DNA of 64,000 nt from Vibrio nitrifigilis. GTDB taxonomy: Bacteria; Pseudomonadota; Gammaproteobacteria; Enterobacterales; Vibrionaceae. The notes beneath the pieces are model-generated. The model was not told where the DNA came from and did not search any database. It was given only the letters and a program-made list of their open reading frames with translations. Below are positions 45,140-54,144 of this stretch, in pieces. The position numbers were made by a program, and so were the translations under genes. Positions within the stretch are counted from its first letter, which is position 1. Each line of letters begins with the position of its first letter. Location of the stretch: positions 310,001 to 374,000 of the forward strand of contig NZ_JADPMR010000001.1 of the NCBI RefSeq assembly GCF_015686695.1, written 5' to 3'.

Positions 45140-45670
45140 TTATGCAAGAGGAACCACTTTACCGATATAAGGTAAATGACGATATTTCTGCGCGTAATCG
45201 ATCCCTACACCGACGACAAATTCGTCAGGAATTGAGAAACCAATCCATTGCACATCCACTTCTACTTCACGACGAGAAGGTTTGTCTAGCAAAGTACAGA
45301 TTTCAATCGAGTTAGGCTCACGTAGTGCCAGAACTTCTTTCACACGACTTAATGTATTGCCCGTATCGATAATATCTTCAACAAGCAGCACATCTTTACC
45401 TTTGATGTCATCATCAAGGTCTTTCAAAATACGTACATCACGAGAGCTTTCCATGCTATTACCGTAGCTAGAAGCGGTCATAAAATCGACTTGGTGAGTA
45501 ACATCAATAGCACGGGCAAGATCGGCCATAAAGACGAAGGAACCGCGCAGTAAACCTACTAATACTAGATTTTCACTTTCTTTATAGTGCTGCGAAATTT
45601 GTTTCCCTAATTCACGAACTCGCTCTTGAACTTCCTGCTCAGAGATCATCACTTCAACTTTATGTTTCAT
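45140..45670 (-). CDS. hpt: Hypoxanthine phosphoribosyltransferase
   Basis: Hpt salvages hypoxanthine (and guanine weakly) to nucleotides using PRPP. The 176-residue product starts MKHKVEVMISEQEVQERV. It has the PRPP-binding motif VLLVEDIIDTGNT near 97-109, and VGLLRGSFVFMADLAR near 37-52. It is divergent from the luxR/hapR gene and converges on can. Confidence 0.95.
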   Translation of the reverse strand: MKHKVEVMISEQEVQERVRELGKQISQHYKESENLVLVGLLRGSFVFMADLARAIDVTHQVDFMTASSYGNSMESSRDVRILKDLDDDIKGKDVLLVEDIIDTGNTLSRVKEVLALREPNSIEICTLLDKPSRREVEVDVQWIGFSIPDEFVVGVGIDYAQKYRHLPYIGKVVPLA

Positions 45671-45881
45671 ACCGCTCTCGTTGTTTTTGAGCCATTACCA
45701 TAAGCATCTTATGGAAAACTGCTTAAAATTACTCCAAAATAATAGCCGCGTATAGTATCATTCCTTTTGCTTCAGGAAAACGTTTCCCTCCGGCAAACAG
45801 AGTGAGAGAATACTCACCAAAAAATTATAAGTAACATAAATCTTAATTTAATATGGCATAAGCAAGTTTTAGTCGTTGACC

Positions 45882-45897
45882 TGATAAATATGCATCA
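45882..45897. promoter_or_regulatory. Possible LuxR/HapR autoregulatory box
   Basis: TGATAAATATGCATCA resembles the core of LuxR-type operators (TGATAAAT-TATCA-like, as I remember the consensus). It lies about 100 bases upstream of the luxR start, where master regulators of this family repress themselves. The outer TTAT/ATAA parts are poor. Confidence 0.3.
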
Positions 45898-45961
45898 GTA
45901 CACTCAAAATTGCTTTATGCAAATAATAAAATAATTACTAGTAAACATTCGTTTCACAAAT

Positions 45962-45987
45962 TAACAACGTAAGTCATCAAGGCAAGG
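45962..45987 (+). promoter_or_regulatory. Qrr small-RNA pairing site in the luxR leader
   Basis: TAACAACGT followed by AAGTCATCAA and GGCAAGG can pair with the conserved Qrr core (remembered as CCTAGCCAACTGACGTTGTTA): nine bases at the 5' part and six of seven at the 3' part. The 3' part covers the ribosome site just before the ATG at 45997, so Qrr binding would block translation at low cell density. The rest of the hpt-luxR gap (45671-45961) holds the divergent promoters. Confidence 0.7.
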
Positions 45988-45996
45988 ATTAACTAT

Positions 45997-46620
45997 ATGG
46001 ATGCTTCAATAGAAAAACGCCCAAGAACCCGTCTATCTCCTCAAAAACGTAAACACCAGCTAATGGAAATTGCACTGGAAGTGTTTGCTAAACGAGGGAT
46101 TGGTCGTGGCGGTCACGCAGACATCGCAGATATTGCGCAAGTGTCTGTTGCTACAGTATTTAACTACTTTCCAACTCGTGAAGATTTGGTCGACGATGTC
46201 CTCACTTTTGTTGTACGACAGTTTTCCAACTTCTTAACCGACAACATTGACTTAGATCTTCCGGCACGAGAAAACCTAACTAACATCGCTGATGGCATGG
46301 TAAATCTTGCTATTGATGATTGTCATTGGCTAAAAGTTTGGTTTGAATGGAGCGCTTCAACTCGTGATGAAGTTTGGCCTCTATTTGTTTCCACTAACCG
46401 TACTAACCAATTACTGCTGAAAAACATGTTTGCTAAAGCCATTGAACGTGGTGAGCTTGATAGCAACTACGATGCAGAAGACATGGCAACATTATTCCAC
46501 GGTATCTGCTACTCACTATTTGTGCAAGCGAACCGTGTTCGTAACGAAAATAGCGTCCATAAATTGGTTAACCATTACCTAGATATGCTTTGTATCTATA
46601 ATAGCGAAGCTGCTGCTTAA
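45997..46620 (+). CDS. luxR: Quorum-sensing master regulator, LuxR/HapR family (TetR fold)
   Basis: This is the high-cell-density master regulator of Vibrio quorum sensing (LuxR in V. harveyi, HapR in V. cholerae, OpaR, SmcR). The 207-residue product begins MDASIEKRPRTRLSPQKRK, almost identical to HapR. The TetR-type helix-turn-helix is in HADIADIAQVSVATVFNYF (about 40-60). The ligand-pocket region has CHWLKVWFEWSASTRDEVWP near 110-130. All family-specific residues I can recall are present, so it looks functional. It is divergent from hpt and converges on lpdA over a shared terminator. Confidence 0.95.
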   Translation: MDASIEKRPRTRLSPQKRKHQLMEIALEVFAKRGIGRGGHADIADIAQVSVATVFNYFPTREDLVDDVLTFVVRQFSNFLTDNIDLDLPARENLTNIADGMVNLAIDDCHWLKVWFEWSASTRDEVWPLFVSTNRTNQLLLKNMFAKAIERGELDSNYDAEDMATLFHGICYSLFVQANRVRNENSVHKLVNHYLDMLCIYNSEAAA

Positions 46621-46696
46621 TCAGCTCGCAATTCGAGGCTTACGGCTTTAAGCCTCGATTAATTAGATAATCGGCCTTGTTGTTATTCAAGGCATA

Positions 46697-46727
46697 AAAA
46701 AACCGCTGAATCTCAGCGGTTTTTTTG
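46697..46727. terminator. Bidirectional terminator between luxR and lpdA
   Basis: AAAAAAACCGCTGA/TCAGCGGTTTTTTT with a 3-base loop is a strong two-way terminator. A second hairpin without a T tract (TCGAGGCTT/AAGCCTCGA) lies at 46632-46659. Confidence 0.92.
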
Positions 46728-46744
46728 ATCATAGAGAAAGTAGA

Positions 46745-48172
46745 TTACTTTTTCTTTTTCGCTTTTGCATTTGGAAGGTCAGTGATTGAACCTTCAAATA
46801 CTTCAGCGGCTAGACCGATAGACTCATGTAGAGTTGGGTGAGCGTGAACAGTTAGAGCGATATCTTCTGCATCACAACCCATCTCGATAGCCAAACCGAT
46901 TTCGCCAAGTAGTTCACCACCGTTAGTACCAACGATAGCACCACCAACGATACGGTGAGTGTCTTTATCAAAGATAAGTTTAGTCATACCATCTGAACAG
47001 TCAGATGCGATTGCACGACCTGAAGCAGCCCAAGGGAATACAGATACTTCGTAGTTGATACCCTCTGCTTTCGCTTCTTTCTCAGTTTTACCAACCCAAG
47101 CCACTTCTGGCTCAGTGTAAGCGATTGATGGAATCACTTTAGGATCGAAGTAGTGTTTCTTACCAGAGATAACTTCTGCAGCAACGTGACCTTCATGCAC
47201 ACCTTTGTGAGCAAGCATTGGTTGACCAACGATATCACCGATAGCGAAGATATGAGGAACGTTAGTACGCATTTGCTTATCAACGTTGATGAAGCCGCGC
47301 TCGTCTACTTCTAGGCCCGCTTTTTCTGCATCCAGAAGTTTACCATTTGGTACACGACCGATCGCAACTAGAACTGCGTCGTAGCGTTCTGGTTCAGCAG
47401 GTGCTTTTTTGCCTTCCATAGATACGTAGATGCCGTCTTCTTTCGCTTCAACTGCTGTTACTTTCGTTTCCAGCATCATGTTGAATTTCTTAGCAACACG
47501 TTTAGTGAATACTTTCACTACGTCTTTATCAGCAGCAGGAATCACTTGATCGAACATTTCAACAACGTCGATTTGAGAACCTAGTGCATGGTAAACCGTA
47601 CCCATTTCCAGACCGATGATACCACCGCCCATGATAAGCAGTTTTTCAGGAACTTCTTTCAGCTCTAGAGCATCAGTTGAGTCCCAAATACGTGGATCTT
47701 CATGTGGGATGAATGGCAGTTTGATTGGACGAGAACCGGCTGCAACGATAGCGTTGTCGAAATTCACAACTGTTTTGCCATCTTCGCCTTCAACTTCGAT
47801 TGAGTTAGGGCCTGTGAATTTACCAAAACCGTTGACTACGTTAACTTTACGCATCTTAGCCATACCGCCAAGACCGCCAGTTAATTGGTTAATCACTTTT
47901 TCTTTCCACAAACGAATTTTATCGATATCAGTTTGTGGCTCACCAAACACGATGCCGTGCTCAGAAAGTGCTTTTGCTTCTTCGATAACTTTCGCAACGT
48001 GAAGTAATGCTTTCGATGGGATACAACCCACGTTTAGACATACACCACCTAGGGTGCTGTAGCGTTCAATAAGAACAGTGTCCAGACCTAAGTCTGCACA
48101 ACGGAATGCAGCGGAGTAACCAGCAGGACCGGCACCAAGTACAACAACTTGGGCTTTAATTTCTTTGCTCAT
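46745..48172 (-). CDS. lpdA: Dihydrolipoyl dehydrogenase (E3)
   Basis: LpdA reoxidises lipoyl groups of the pyruvate and 2-oxoglutarate dehydrogenase complexes with NAD+. The 475-residue flavoprotein has the FAD motif VVLGAGPAGYSAAF, the redox disulfide GGVCLNVGCIPSK near 42-54 and the NAD motif IMGGGIIGLEMGTVY near 180. The C-terminal catalytic His-Glu is in HAHPTLHESIG near 445. It lies 269 bases downstream of aceF, so it probably also has its own promoter, as in E. coli. Confidence 0.97.
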   Translation of the reverse strand: MSKEIKAQVVVLGAGPAGYSAAFRCADLGLDTVLIERYSTLGGVCLNVGCIPSKALLHVAKVIEEAKALSEHGIVFGEPQTDIDKIRLWKEKVINQLTGGLGGMAKMRKVNVVNGFGKFTGPNSIEVEGEDGKTVVNFDNAIVAAGSRPIKLPFIPHEDPRIWDSTDALELKEVPEKLLIMGGGIIGLEMGTVYHALGSQIDVVEMFDQVIPAADKDVVKVFTKRVAKKFNMMLETKVTAVEAKEDGIYVSMEGKKAPAEPERYDAVLVAIGRVPNGKLLDAEKAGLEVDERGFINVDKQMRTNVPHIFAIGDIVGQPMLAHKGVHEGHVAAEVISGKKHYFDPKVIPSIAYTEPEVAWVGKTEKEAKAEGINYEVSVFPWAASGRAIASDCSDGMTKLIFDKDTHRIVGGAIVGTNGGELLGEIGLAIEMGCDAEDIALTVHAHPTLHESIGLAAEVFEGSITDLPNAKAKKKK

Positions 48173-48399
48173 TTCGACCTCTTGTAGTCAAATATCCCTT
48201 ACAGGCTGAGAAGCGACCTTTCCAATGTGGATGCGTGACGCAAATCCTTTTCCAACTTAATAATACAAATTGCAACATATTTCAGTGTAACTGCATGTGC
48301 TAAGTGAGAAAAGAGAATCCCCGTAGCCTGTGAGCTAGACGACAATTCATTTAGGGTATTTTGTTATCCCTTACCTAATCGGCAAGATAAAACTGAATC

Positions 48400-48421
48400 A
48401 AGGCGGCGTTTATGCCGCCTT
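48400..48421 (-). terminator. Hairpin after aceF
   Basis: AAGGCGGC/GCCGCCTT with a 6-base loop lies 20 bases past the aceF stop. The minus-strand tail (GATTCAG) is weak in T, so read-through into lpdA is likely. Confidence 0.5.
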
Positions 48422-48441
48422 ATTTATCTTGAACTTACTGA

Positions 48442-50307
48442 TTACAGTACTAGACGACGAATGTCGCTTAGGCAACCGTTCAAGTAAGTGATGAAGCGTG
48501 CACCTTCCGCACCATCGATCACACGGTGGTCGTATGATAATGATAGTGGAAGCTGTAGACGTGGAACGAATTCTTTACCATTCCATACTGGCTTCATTTC
48601 TGATTTAGATACGCCAAGGATACCCACTTCAGGTGCGTTTACGATTGGAGTAAACGCTGTACCACCGATACCGCCTAGGCTAGAGATAGTGAAACAACCA
48701 CCTTGCATGTCAGACGCAGTCAGTTTACCTGCACGTGCTTTCTTAGACATTGCTTTCAGTTCGTCAGATAACTCGTGAATGCCTTTGTTGTTCACGTCTT
48801 TAAATACAGGAACAACTAGACCATTTGGAGTATCTACTGCGATACCGATGTTCACGTATTTCTTCACGATTAGGCTTTCACCGTCTTCAGAAAGAGAAGA
48901 GTTGAACGATGGGAATGCTTCTAGCGCTTTCGCTGCTGCTTTCATGATGAACACAAGTGGAGTGATCTTCATGCCAGACTCTTTCTTCGCTTCGATAGCA
49001 TTCTGTTCTTTACGGAACGCTTCTAGTTCAGTGATATCTGCATTATCCCATTGTGTAACGTGAGGGATCATTACCCAGTTACGGTGTAGGTTTGCACCTG
49101 AGATTTTCTTAATGCGAGATAGCGGTTGAACTTCAGTTTCGCCGAACTTGCTGAAGTCAACTTTTGGCCAAGGAAGAAGACCAAGAGCTGCGCTGTCACC
49201 TTTGCCTGATGCAGCACCAGACTCAAGGCGTTTAAGCGCTTCTTTCACGTAGTTTTGTACGTCTTCTTTTTGGATACGGCTCTTACGACCAGTACCTTTA
49301 ACCTTAGCAAGGTTAACGCCAAATTCACGAGCTAGACGACGAACAACTGGAGACGCGTGAGCATACTCGTTGTTTTCTTGGAAATCGCCAGTTGCCGCAG
49401 GCGCTGCTGCTTTAGGTGCTTCAGCTTTTGCTGGAGCCGCCGCTGCTGGAGCAGGTGCTGCTGGAGCCGCTGCAGGTGCTGCACCCGCCACTTCGAATAC
49501 CATGATCAAAGAGCCAGTTGATACTTTATCGCCTTCCGCTACTTTGATTTCTTTTACAGTACCCGCAAATGGTGCAGGAACTTCCATCGATGCTTTGTCG
49601 CCTTCAACAGTGATTAGAGATTGCTCTTCTTCTACTGTATCGCCAACTGCAACCATAATTTCAGTAACGTCTACTTCGTCGCCACCGATATCAGGTACGT
49701 GCACATCTTTCGCTGCCGCTGCCGCTGGAGCCGCCGCAGGTGCTGCTTCTGCAGCAGGAGCTGCTGCTGGCGCTGCGCCTGCAGTTTCGAATACCATGAT
49801 GAAAGAACCAGTTTTAACTTTGTCGCCTTCAGCCACTTTGATTTCTTTCACAGTACCCGCGAATGGTGCAGGAACTTCCATCGATGCTTTGTCGCCTTCA
49901 ACAGTAATTAGAGATTGCTCTTCTTCTACTGTATCGCCAACTTTAACCATGATTTCAGTAACGTCTACTTCATCATCGCCGATATCTGGTACGTTAACTT
50001 CTAGCGTTGCAGAAGCTGCCGCTGGTGCTGCTGCAGGAGCCGCTTCAGCCTCAGGAGCAGGTGCTGCTGCAGCACCTTCTTCTTCGAATACCATGATGAA
50101 AGAACCAGTAGACACTTTGTCGCCTTCTGATACTTTAATTTCTTTAACCACACCAGCTTGAGGCGCAGGAACTTCCATTGAAGCTTTATCGCCTTCAACA
50201 GTGATTAGTGACTGTTCTTCTTCAACTTTGTCACCAACTTGCACAAGAATTTCAGTAACGTCTACTTCATCCGCGCCGATGTCAGGTACATTAATTTCAA
50301 TTGCCAT
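48442..50307 (-). CDS. aceF: Pyruvate dehydrogenase E2, dihydrolipoyl acetyltransferase
   Basis: AceF forms the core of the pyruvate dehydrogenase complex. The 621-residue product has three lipoyl domains, each with the lipoyl-lysine motif EGDKASMEVPAP (about residues 35-50, 135-150 and 235-250). They are joined by Ala/Pro linkers. A peripheral-subunit-binding domain (SPVVRRLAREFGVNLAKV, about 320) and the catalytic domain ending in SYDHRVIDGAEGARF near 600 with the catalytic His follow. Domains 2 and 3 are almost identical at the DNA level over about 80 bases. It lies 16 bases downstream of aceE. Confidence 0.97.
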   Translation of the reverse strand: MAIEINVPDIGADEVDVTEILVQVGDKVEEEQSLITVEGDKASMEVPAPQAGVVKEIKVSEGDKVSTGSFIMVFEEEGAAAAPAPEAEAAPAAAPAAASATLEVNVPDIGDDEVDVTEIMVKVGDTVEEEQSLITVEGDKASMEVPAPFAGTVKEIKVAEGDKVKTGSFIMVFETAGAAPAAAPAAEAAPAAAPAAAAAKDVHVPDIGGDEVDVTEIMVAVGDTVEEEQSLITVEGDKASMEVPAPFAGTVKEIKVAEGDKVSTGSLIMVFEVAGAAPAAAPAAPAPAAAAPAKAEAPKAAAPAATGDFQENNEYAHASPVVRRLAREFGVNLAKVKGTGRKSRIQKEDVQNYVKEALKRLESGAASGKGDSAALGLLPWPKVDFSKFGETEVQPLSRIKKISGANLHRNWVMIPHVTQWDNADITELEAFRKEQNAIEAKKESGMKITPLVFIMKAAAKALEAFPSFNSSLSEDGESLIVKKYVNIGIAVDTPNGLVVPVFKDVNNKGIHELSDELKAMSKKARAGKLTASDMQGGCFTISSLGGIGGTAFTPIVNAPEVGILGVSKSEMKPVWNGKEFVPRLQLPLSLSYDHRVIDGAEGARFITYLNGCLSDIRRLVL

Positions 50308-50323
50308 TACTTTAAACCTTCAA

Positions 50324-52987
50324 TTAAGCGTGTAGTGGGTTAGTTTTAGTCACGTCGATGTTGAATTTCTTAATTGCTTCTGCAACTACAGATTTTTCAA
50401 CGTCGCCGCGTTTCGCTAGTTCGTTAAGCGCTGCAACAACAACGTATTCCGCGTTCACTTCAAAGTGACGGCGTAGGTTGTCACGGCTGTCTGAACGACC
50501 GAAGCCATCAGTACCAAGTACTTTGTAAGATTCCGCAGGTAGGAATGCACGTACTTGTTCTGCATAGTTCTTCATGTAGTCAGTCGCAGCGATTGCAGGC
50601 TCAGTACCCATTACCTGTGCAATGTATGGTACTTGCTCTTCAGCTTCAGGGTTTAGCATGTTGTTACGTTCAACTTCTTGACCTTCACGAGTCAATTCGT
50701 TGAATGATGTTACAGAGTAAACATCAGAAGCAATGCCGTAGTCATCGCTAAGGATTTGAGCCGCTTTGCGTACTTCGTTCATGATAGTACCAGAGCTCAT
50801 TAGCTGAACTTTACCTTTCGCACCAGTGTAAGTTTCTAGCTTGTAGATACCTTTACGGATGCCTTCTTCAGCACCTTCTGGCATTGCAGGCATTGGGTAG
50901 TTTTCGTTCATTAGCGTTAGGTAGTAGAACACGTTTTCTTGGTTCTCACCGTACATGCGACGGATACCATCTTGAACGATAACAGCAACTTCGTAAGCGA
51001 ATGTTGGGTCGTAAGAAACACAGTTAGGGATAGTGTTCGCTTGAATATGGCTGTGACCATCTTCGTGCTGTAGACCTTCACCGTTTAGTGTTGTACGACC
51101 TGCAGTACCACCTAATAGGAAACCACGTGCTTGTTGGTCACCTGCCATCCACGCCATGTCGCCTACACGTTGGAAGCCGAACATTGAGTAGTAGATGTAG
51201 AATGGGATCATTGGCAGGTTGTTTGTGCTATATGAAGTTGACGCAGCAACCCATGAAGACATAGCACCTAGCTCGTTGATACCTTCTTGTAGTACTTGAC
51301 CAGAAGTCGCTTCTTTGTAGTAAGACACTACGCCGCGGTCTTCTGGAGTGTATTCTTGACCATTCGGGTTGTAGATACCGATTTGACGGAACAAACCTTC
51401 CATACCGAATGTACGTGCTTCGTCAGCAATGATTGGCACGATACGGTCACCGACGCTCTTGTTCTTAAGAAGAGTATTCAGTGTACGTACAAACGCCATT
51501 GTTGATGAAATATCACGTTTTTGAGCTTCTAGAAGTGGTTTGAACTCTTCTAGTGCTGGAACTTGTAGCTCTTCAGAGAAGTGAGTACGACGCTGAGGAG
51601 TGTAACCATGAAGAGCGTTACGACGAGCGTGCAAGTATTCGTACTCTTTAGAACCTTCTTCAAGTTTCAAGTAAGGTAGAGATTTTACATCTTCATCAGA
51701 TACTAGGTCTTGAAGGCCTAGACGGTCACGCATTTGTTGCACGTGAGTCATATCTAGTTTCTTAACTTGGTGCGCGATGTTCTTACCTTCTGCCGCATCA
51801 CCCATGCCGTAACCTTTTACTGTTTTCGCTAGGATTACAGTTGGACGACCTTTAGTGTCTTGTGCGTTTTTGAACGCTGCGTACAGTTTAGAAGACTCAT
51901 GACCACCACGTTTTAGAGCGAAGATTTGCTCGTCAGTCATATCAGCAACAAGTGCTGCAGTCTCTGGGTATTTACCAAAGAAGTGTTCACGTACGTAAGC
52001 ACCGTCTTTAGATTTGAATGTTTGGTAATCGCCATCCACAGTTTCGTTCATAAGCTGTAGAAGTTTACCTGAAGTGTCTTTCGCGATTAGAGAATCCCAG
52101 TTGTTACCCCATAGGACTTTCACTACGTTCCAACCAGCACCTTTAAATAGGCCTTCAAGTTCTTGAACGATCTTACCGTTACCCATTACAGGGCCATCTA
52201 GACGCTGAAGGTTACAGTTGATTACGAAGCATAGGTTGTCCAGTTTTTCACGTGCAGCGAAAGAAATAGCACCACGTGATTCTGGCTCATCCATTTCACC
52301 GTCACCTAGGAACGCGTATACACGCTGTTCTGACGTGTCTTTAAGACCACGGCCTTCTAGGTATTTCAAGAAACGAGCTTGATAGATAGACGCGATTGGA
52401 CCTAGACCCATTGATACTGTTGGGAACTGCCAGAATTCAGGCATCAATTTAGGGTGTGGGTATGAAGGGATACCTTTACCATCAACTTCTTGACGGAAAT
52501 GATCCAATTGCTCTTCAGTTAAACGGCCTTCAACGAATGCACGTGCGTAAATCCCAGGAGAAATGTGACCTTGGTAGTATACCAAATCGCCGCCATCTTT
52601 CTCGTTAGGAGCACGGAAGAAATGGTTGAAACAAGTCTCGTAAAACGCTGCTGAAGATTGGAAAGAAGCCATGTGGCCACCTAGTTCCAAGTCTTTCTTA
52701 GATGCACGTAATACAATCATTACTGCGTTCCAACGGATGATGGAACGAATACGTTTTTCTAGAGTTGTATCACCAGGGTAAGCCGGCTCTTGGTCGGCAG
52801 GGATGGTGTTGATGTAGTTAGTCGTTGTGCCGGTTGGCATATCAACGCCTTCTAAACGAGCTTGTCCAAGAACTTCTTCTAACAAGAACTGAGCACGCTC
52901 TACGCCTTCTTCACGTACAACTGACTCAAGAGATTCTAACCACTCCTGAGTTTCCAGTGCATCTACGTCATGCTTCATGTCAGACAT
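50324..52987 (-). CDS. aceE: Pyruvate dehydrogenase E1 component, homodimeric
   Basis: AceE decarboxylates pyruvate with thiamine diphosphate and acetylates the E2 lipoyl group. The 887-residue product equals the E. coli length. It has the thiamine-binding motif GDGEMDEPESRGAI with the downstream FVINCN near 230-260, and the YYQGHISPGIYARAF segment. It is the second gene after pdhR, 49 bases downstream. Confidence 0.97.
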   Translation of the reverse strand: MSDMKHDVDALETQEWLESLESVVREEGVERAQFLLEEVLGQARLEGVDMPTGTTTNYINTIPADQEPAYPGDTTLEKRIRSIIRWNAVMIVLRASKKDLELGGHMASFQSSAAFYETCFNHFFRAPNEKDGGDLVYYQGHISPGIYARAFVEGRLTEEQLDHFRQEVDGKGIPSYPHPKLMPEFWQFPTVSMGLGPIASIYQARFLKYLEGRGLKDTSEQRVYAFLGDGEMDEPESRGAISFAAREKLDNLCFVINCNLQRLDGPVMGNGKIVQELEGLFKGAGWNVVKVLWGNNWDSLIAKDTSGKLLQLMNETVDGDYQTFKSKDGAYVREHFFGKYPETAALVADMTDEQIFALKRGGHESSKLYAAFKNAQDTKGRPTVILAKTVKGYGMGDAAEGKNIAHQVKKLDMTHVQQMRDRLGLQDLVSDEDVKSLPYLKLEEGSKEYEYLHARRNALHGYTPQRRTHFSEELQVPALEEFKPLLEAQKRDISSTMAFVRTLNTLLKNKSVGDRIVPIIADEARTFGMEGLFRQIGIYNPNGQEYTPEDRGVVSYYKEATSGQVLQEGINELGAMSSWVAASTSYSTNNLPMIPFYIYYSMFGFQRVGDMAWMAGDQQARGFLLGGTAGRTTLNGEGLQHEDGHSHIQANTIPNCVSYDPTFAYEVAVIVQDGIRRMYGENQENVFYYLTLMNENYPMPAMPEGAEEGIRKGIYKLETYTGAKGKVQLMSSGTIMNEVRKAAQILSDDYGIASDVYSVTSFNELTREGQEVERNNMLNPEAEEQVPYIAQVMGTEPAIAATDYMKNYAEQVRAFLPAESYKVLGTDGFGRSDSRDNLRRHFEVNAEYVVVAALNELAKRGDVEKSVVAEAIKKFNIDVTKTNPLHA

Positions 52988-53036
52988 GGCGATCTATCCT
53001 TCTGTTGGTTGGATTATTGAATCGCAATGGGCCACA

Positions 53037-53807
53037 CTACTGTGACTCATTACCCTGCTGAATTCGACGTAGAGAACGCTCGCGGCGAGACTCTTCCCGA
53101 CCCAAATCCAACAATGTTTCTTCGATATAAGCTAAATGAGAATGGGACATCTCATGGGCTTTCTCTGGCTGCCCGGAAACAATCGCATCCACGATATTAG
53201 CTCGGTGTTTACTTACTTTCTCCACCGCTTCAGGGCGGCGGCGTAATAACTTAAAATTCTGTGTGATATTTTGCTCTAGCAATGGTGAAAGGCTACGGAT
53301 GATATGAAGTAACACGACATTATGTGCCGCTTCAGCGATAGACACTAAAAACGCCATCACAAGTGGCGTTTCACGTTCAACATCTGATTCTTCTTTGATA
53401 TCGCCGATTTTTTCTACACATGCTCGAATAACAGCAAAATCTTCTTCGGTACCACGTAGTGCAGCAAAATAAGCAGCAATCCCTTCTAATGCATGACGCG
53501 CTTCAAGCAAGTCAAGTTGGGTTTCAGGGTGGCTAGATAATAAATTAATGAGAGGATCGGAGAAACTTTTCCAAATATTTTCACTGACAAACGTACCTCC
53601 ACCTTGACGGCGAGTTAGGAGACGTTTGGCTTCTAAACGTTGAATAGCTTCTCGGACAGAAGGACGAGACACATCAAATTGTTTCGCTAATTCACGCTCA
53701 GGTGGTAACTGATGACCAGGTGCTAGCGTGCCTTCTACAATCAACCGTTCCAATTCTTGTTCAATCACATCAGAAAGTTTTGGCTGACGAATCCTTTGAT
53801 AAGCCAT
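53037..53807 (-). CDS. pdhR: Pyruvate dehydrogenase complex repressor PdhR
   Basis: PdhR is a GntR-family (FadR subfamily) repressor released by pyruvate. The 256-residue product has a winged helix-turn-helix in LPPERELAKQFDVSRPSVREAI near 38-60 and a helical FCD effector domain with metal-binding residues (about 95-235). It heads pdhR-aceE-aceF, and two perfect PdhR palindromes lie upstream, so it should repress its own operon. Confidence 0.95.
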   Translation of the reverse strand: MAYQRIRQPKLSDVIEQELERLIVEGTLAPGHQLPPERELAKQFDVSRPSVREAIQRLEAKRLLTRRQGGGTFVSENIWKSFSDPLINLLSSHPETQLDLLEARHALEGIAAYFAALRGTEEDFAVIRACVEKIGDIKEESDVERETPLVMAFLVSIAEAAHNVVLLHIIRSLSPLLEQNITQNFKLLRRRPEAVEKVSKHRANIVDAIVSGQPEKAHEMSHSHLAYIEETLLDLGREESRRERSLRRIQQGNESQ

Positions 53808-53842
53808 AATTTATTATTCTTTGCTCTTTTATTTATGCAGGC

Positions 53843-53859
53843 AATTGGTAATACCAATT
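53843..53859. promoter_or_regulatory. PdhR operator 1
   Basis: AATTGGTAATACCAATT is a perfect palindrome of the PdhR consensus AATTGGT-N3-ACCAATT, 36 bases upstream of the pdhR start. Confidence 0.88.
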
Positions 53860-53980
53860 TCACGATGGGGGGCAAATTAACATAAATTCAACGTAAGTGT
53901 CCAGCCAAAAATTGACCAAAATCATTGTTCAGAGAACCACTCAACACTTTGGTAACAAATCATTTCTTAATTGATTATTA

Positions 53981-53997
53981 AATTGGTAAGACCAATT
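53981..53997. promoter_or_regulatory. PdhR operator 2
   Basis: AATTGGTAAGACCAATT is a second perfect PdhR site, 138 bases upstream of operator 1 (close to 13 helical turns). The sequence between them and up to recJ (53808-54144) has no gene. It contains the operon promoter and the recJ terminator. Confidence 0.85.
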
Positions 53998-54090
53998 ACA
54001 ATTTTTATACACCCTCACTCTCAAACCTATTTAAATGCACAATAATTGTTAATCCCTTGAAAAAGTGTGGTGAAAAAATAAAAACAAATA

Positions 54091-54124
54091 AAAAAGAGCA
54101 ACTTAAAAAAGTTGCTCTTTTTTG
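54091..54124 (-). terminator. recJ terminator
   Basis: AAAAAAGAGCAACTT/AAGTTGCTCTTTTTT around a short A-rich loop lies 20 bases past the recJ stop. It is symmetrical in its A and T flanks. Confidence 0.88.
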
Positions 54125-54144
54125 TACACACAGAACTTAACGCT

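Noticed and set aside
49370..50161. Long open frame on the plus strand opposite aceF
   Set aside because: It is the antisense shadow of the Ala-rich lipoyl-domain coding region. The composition is biased Ala/Ser/Thr with no ribosome site and no family similarity.
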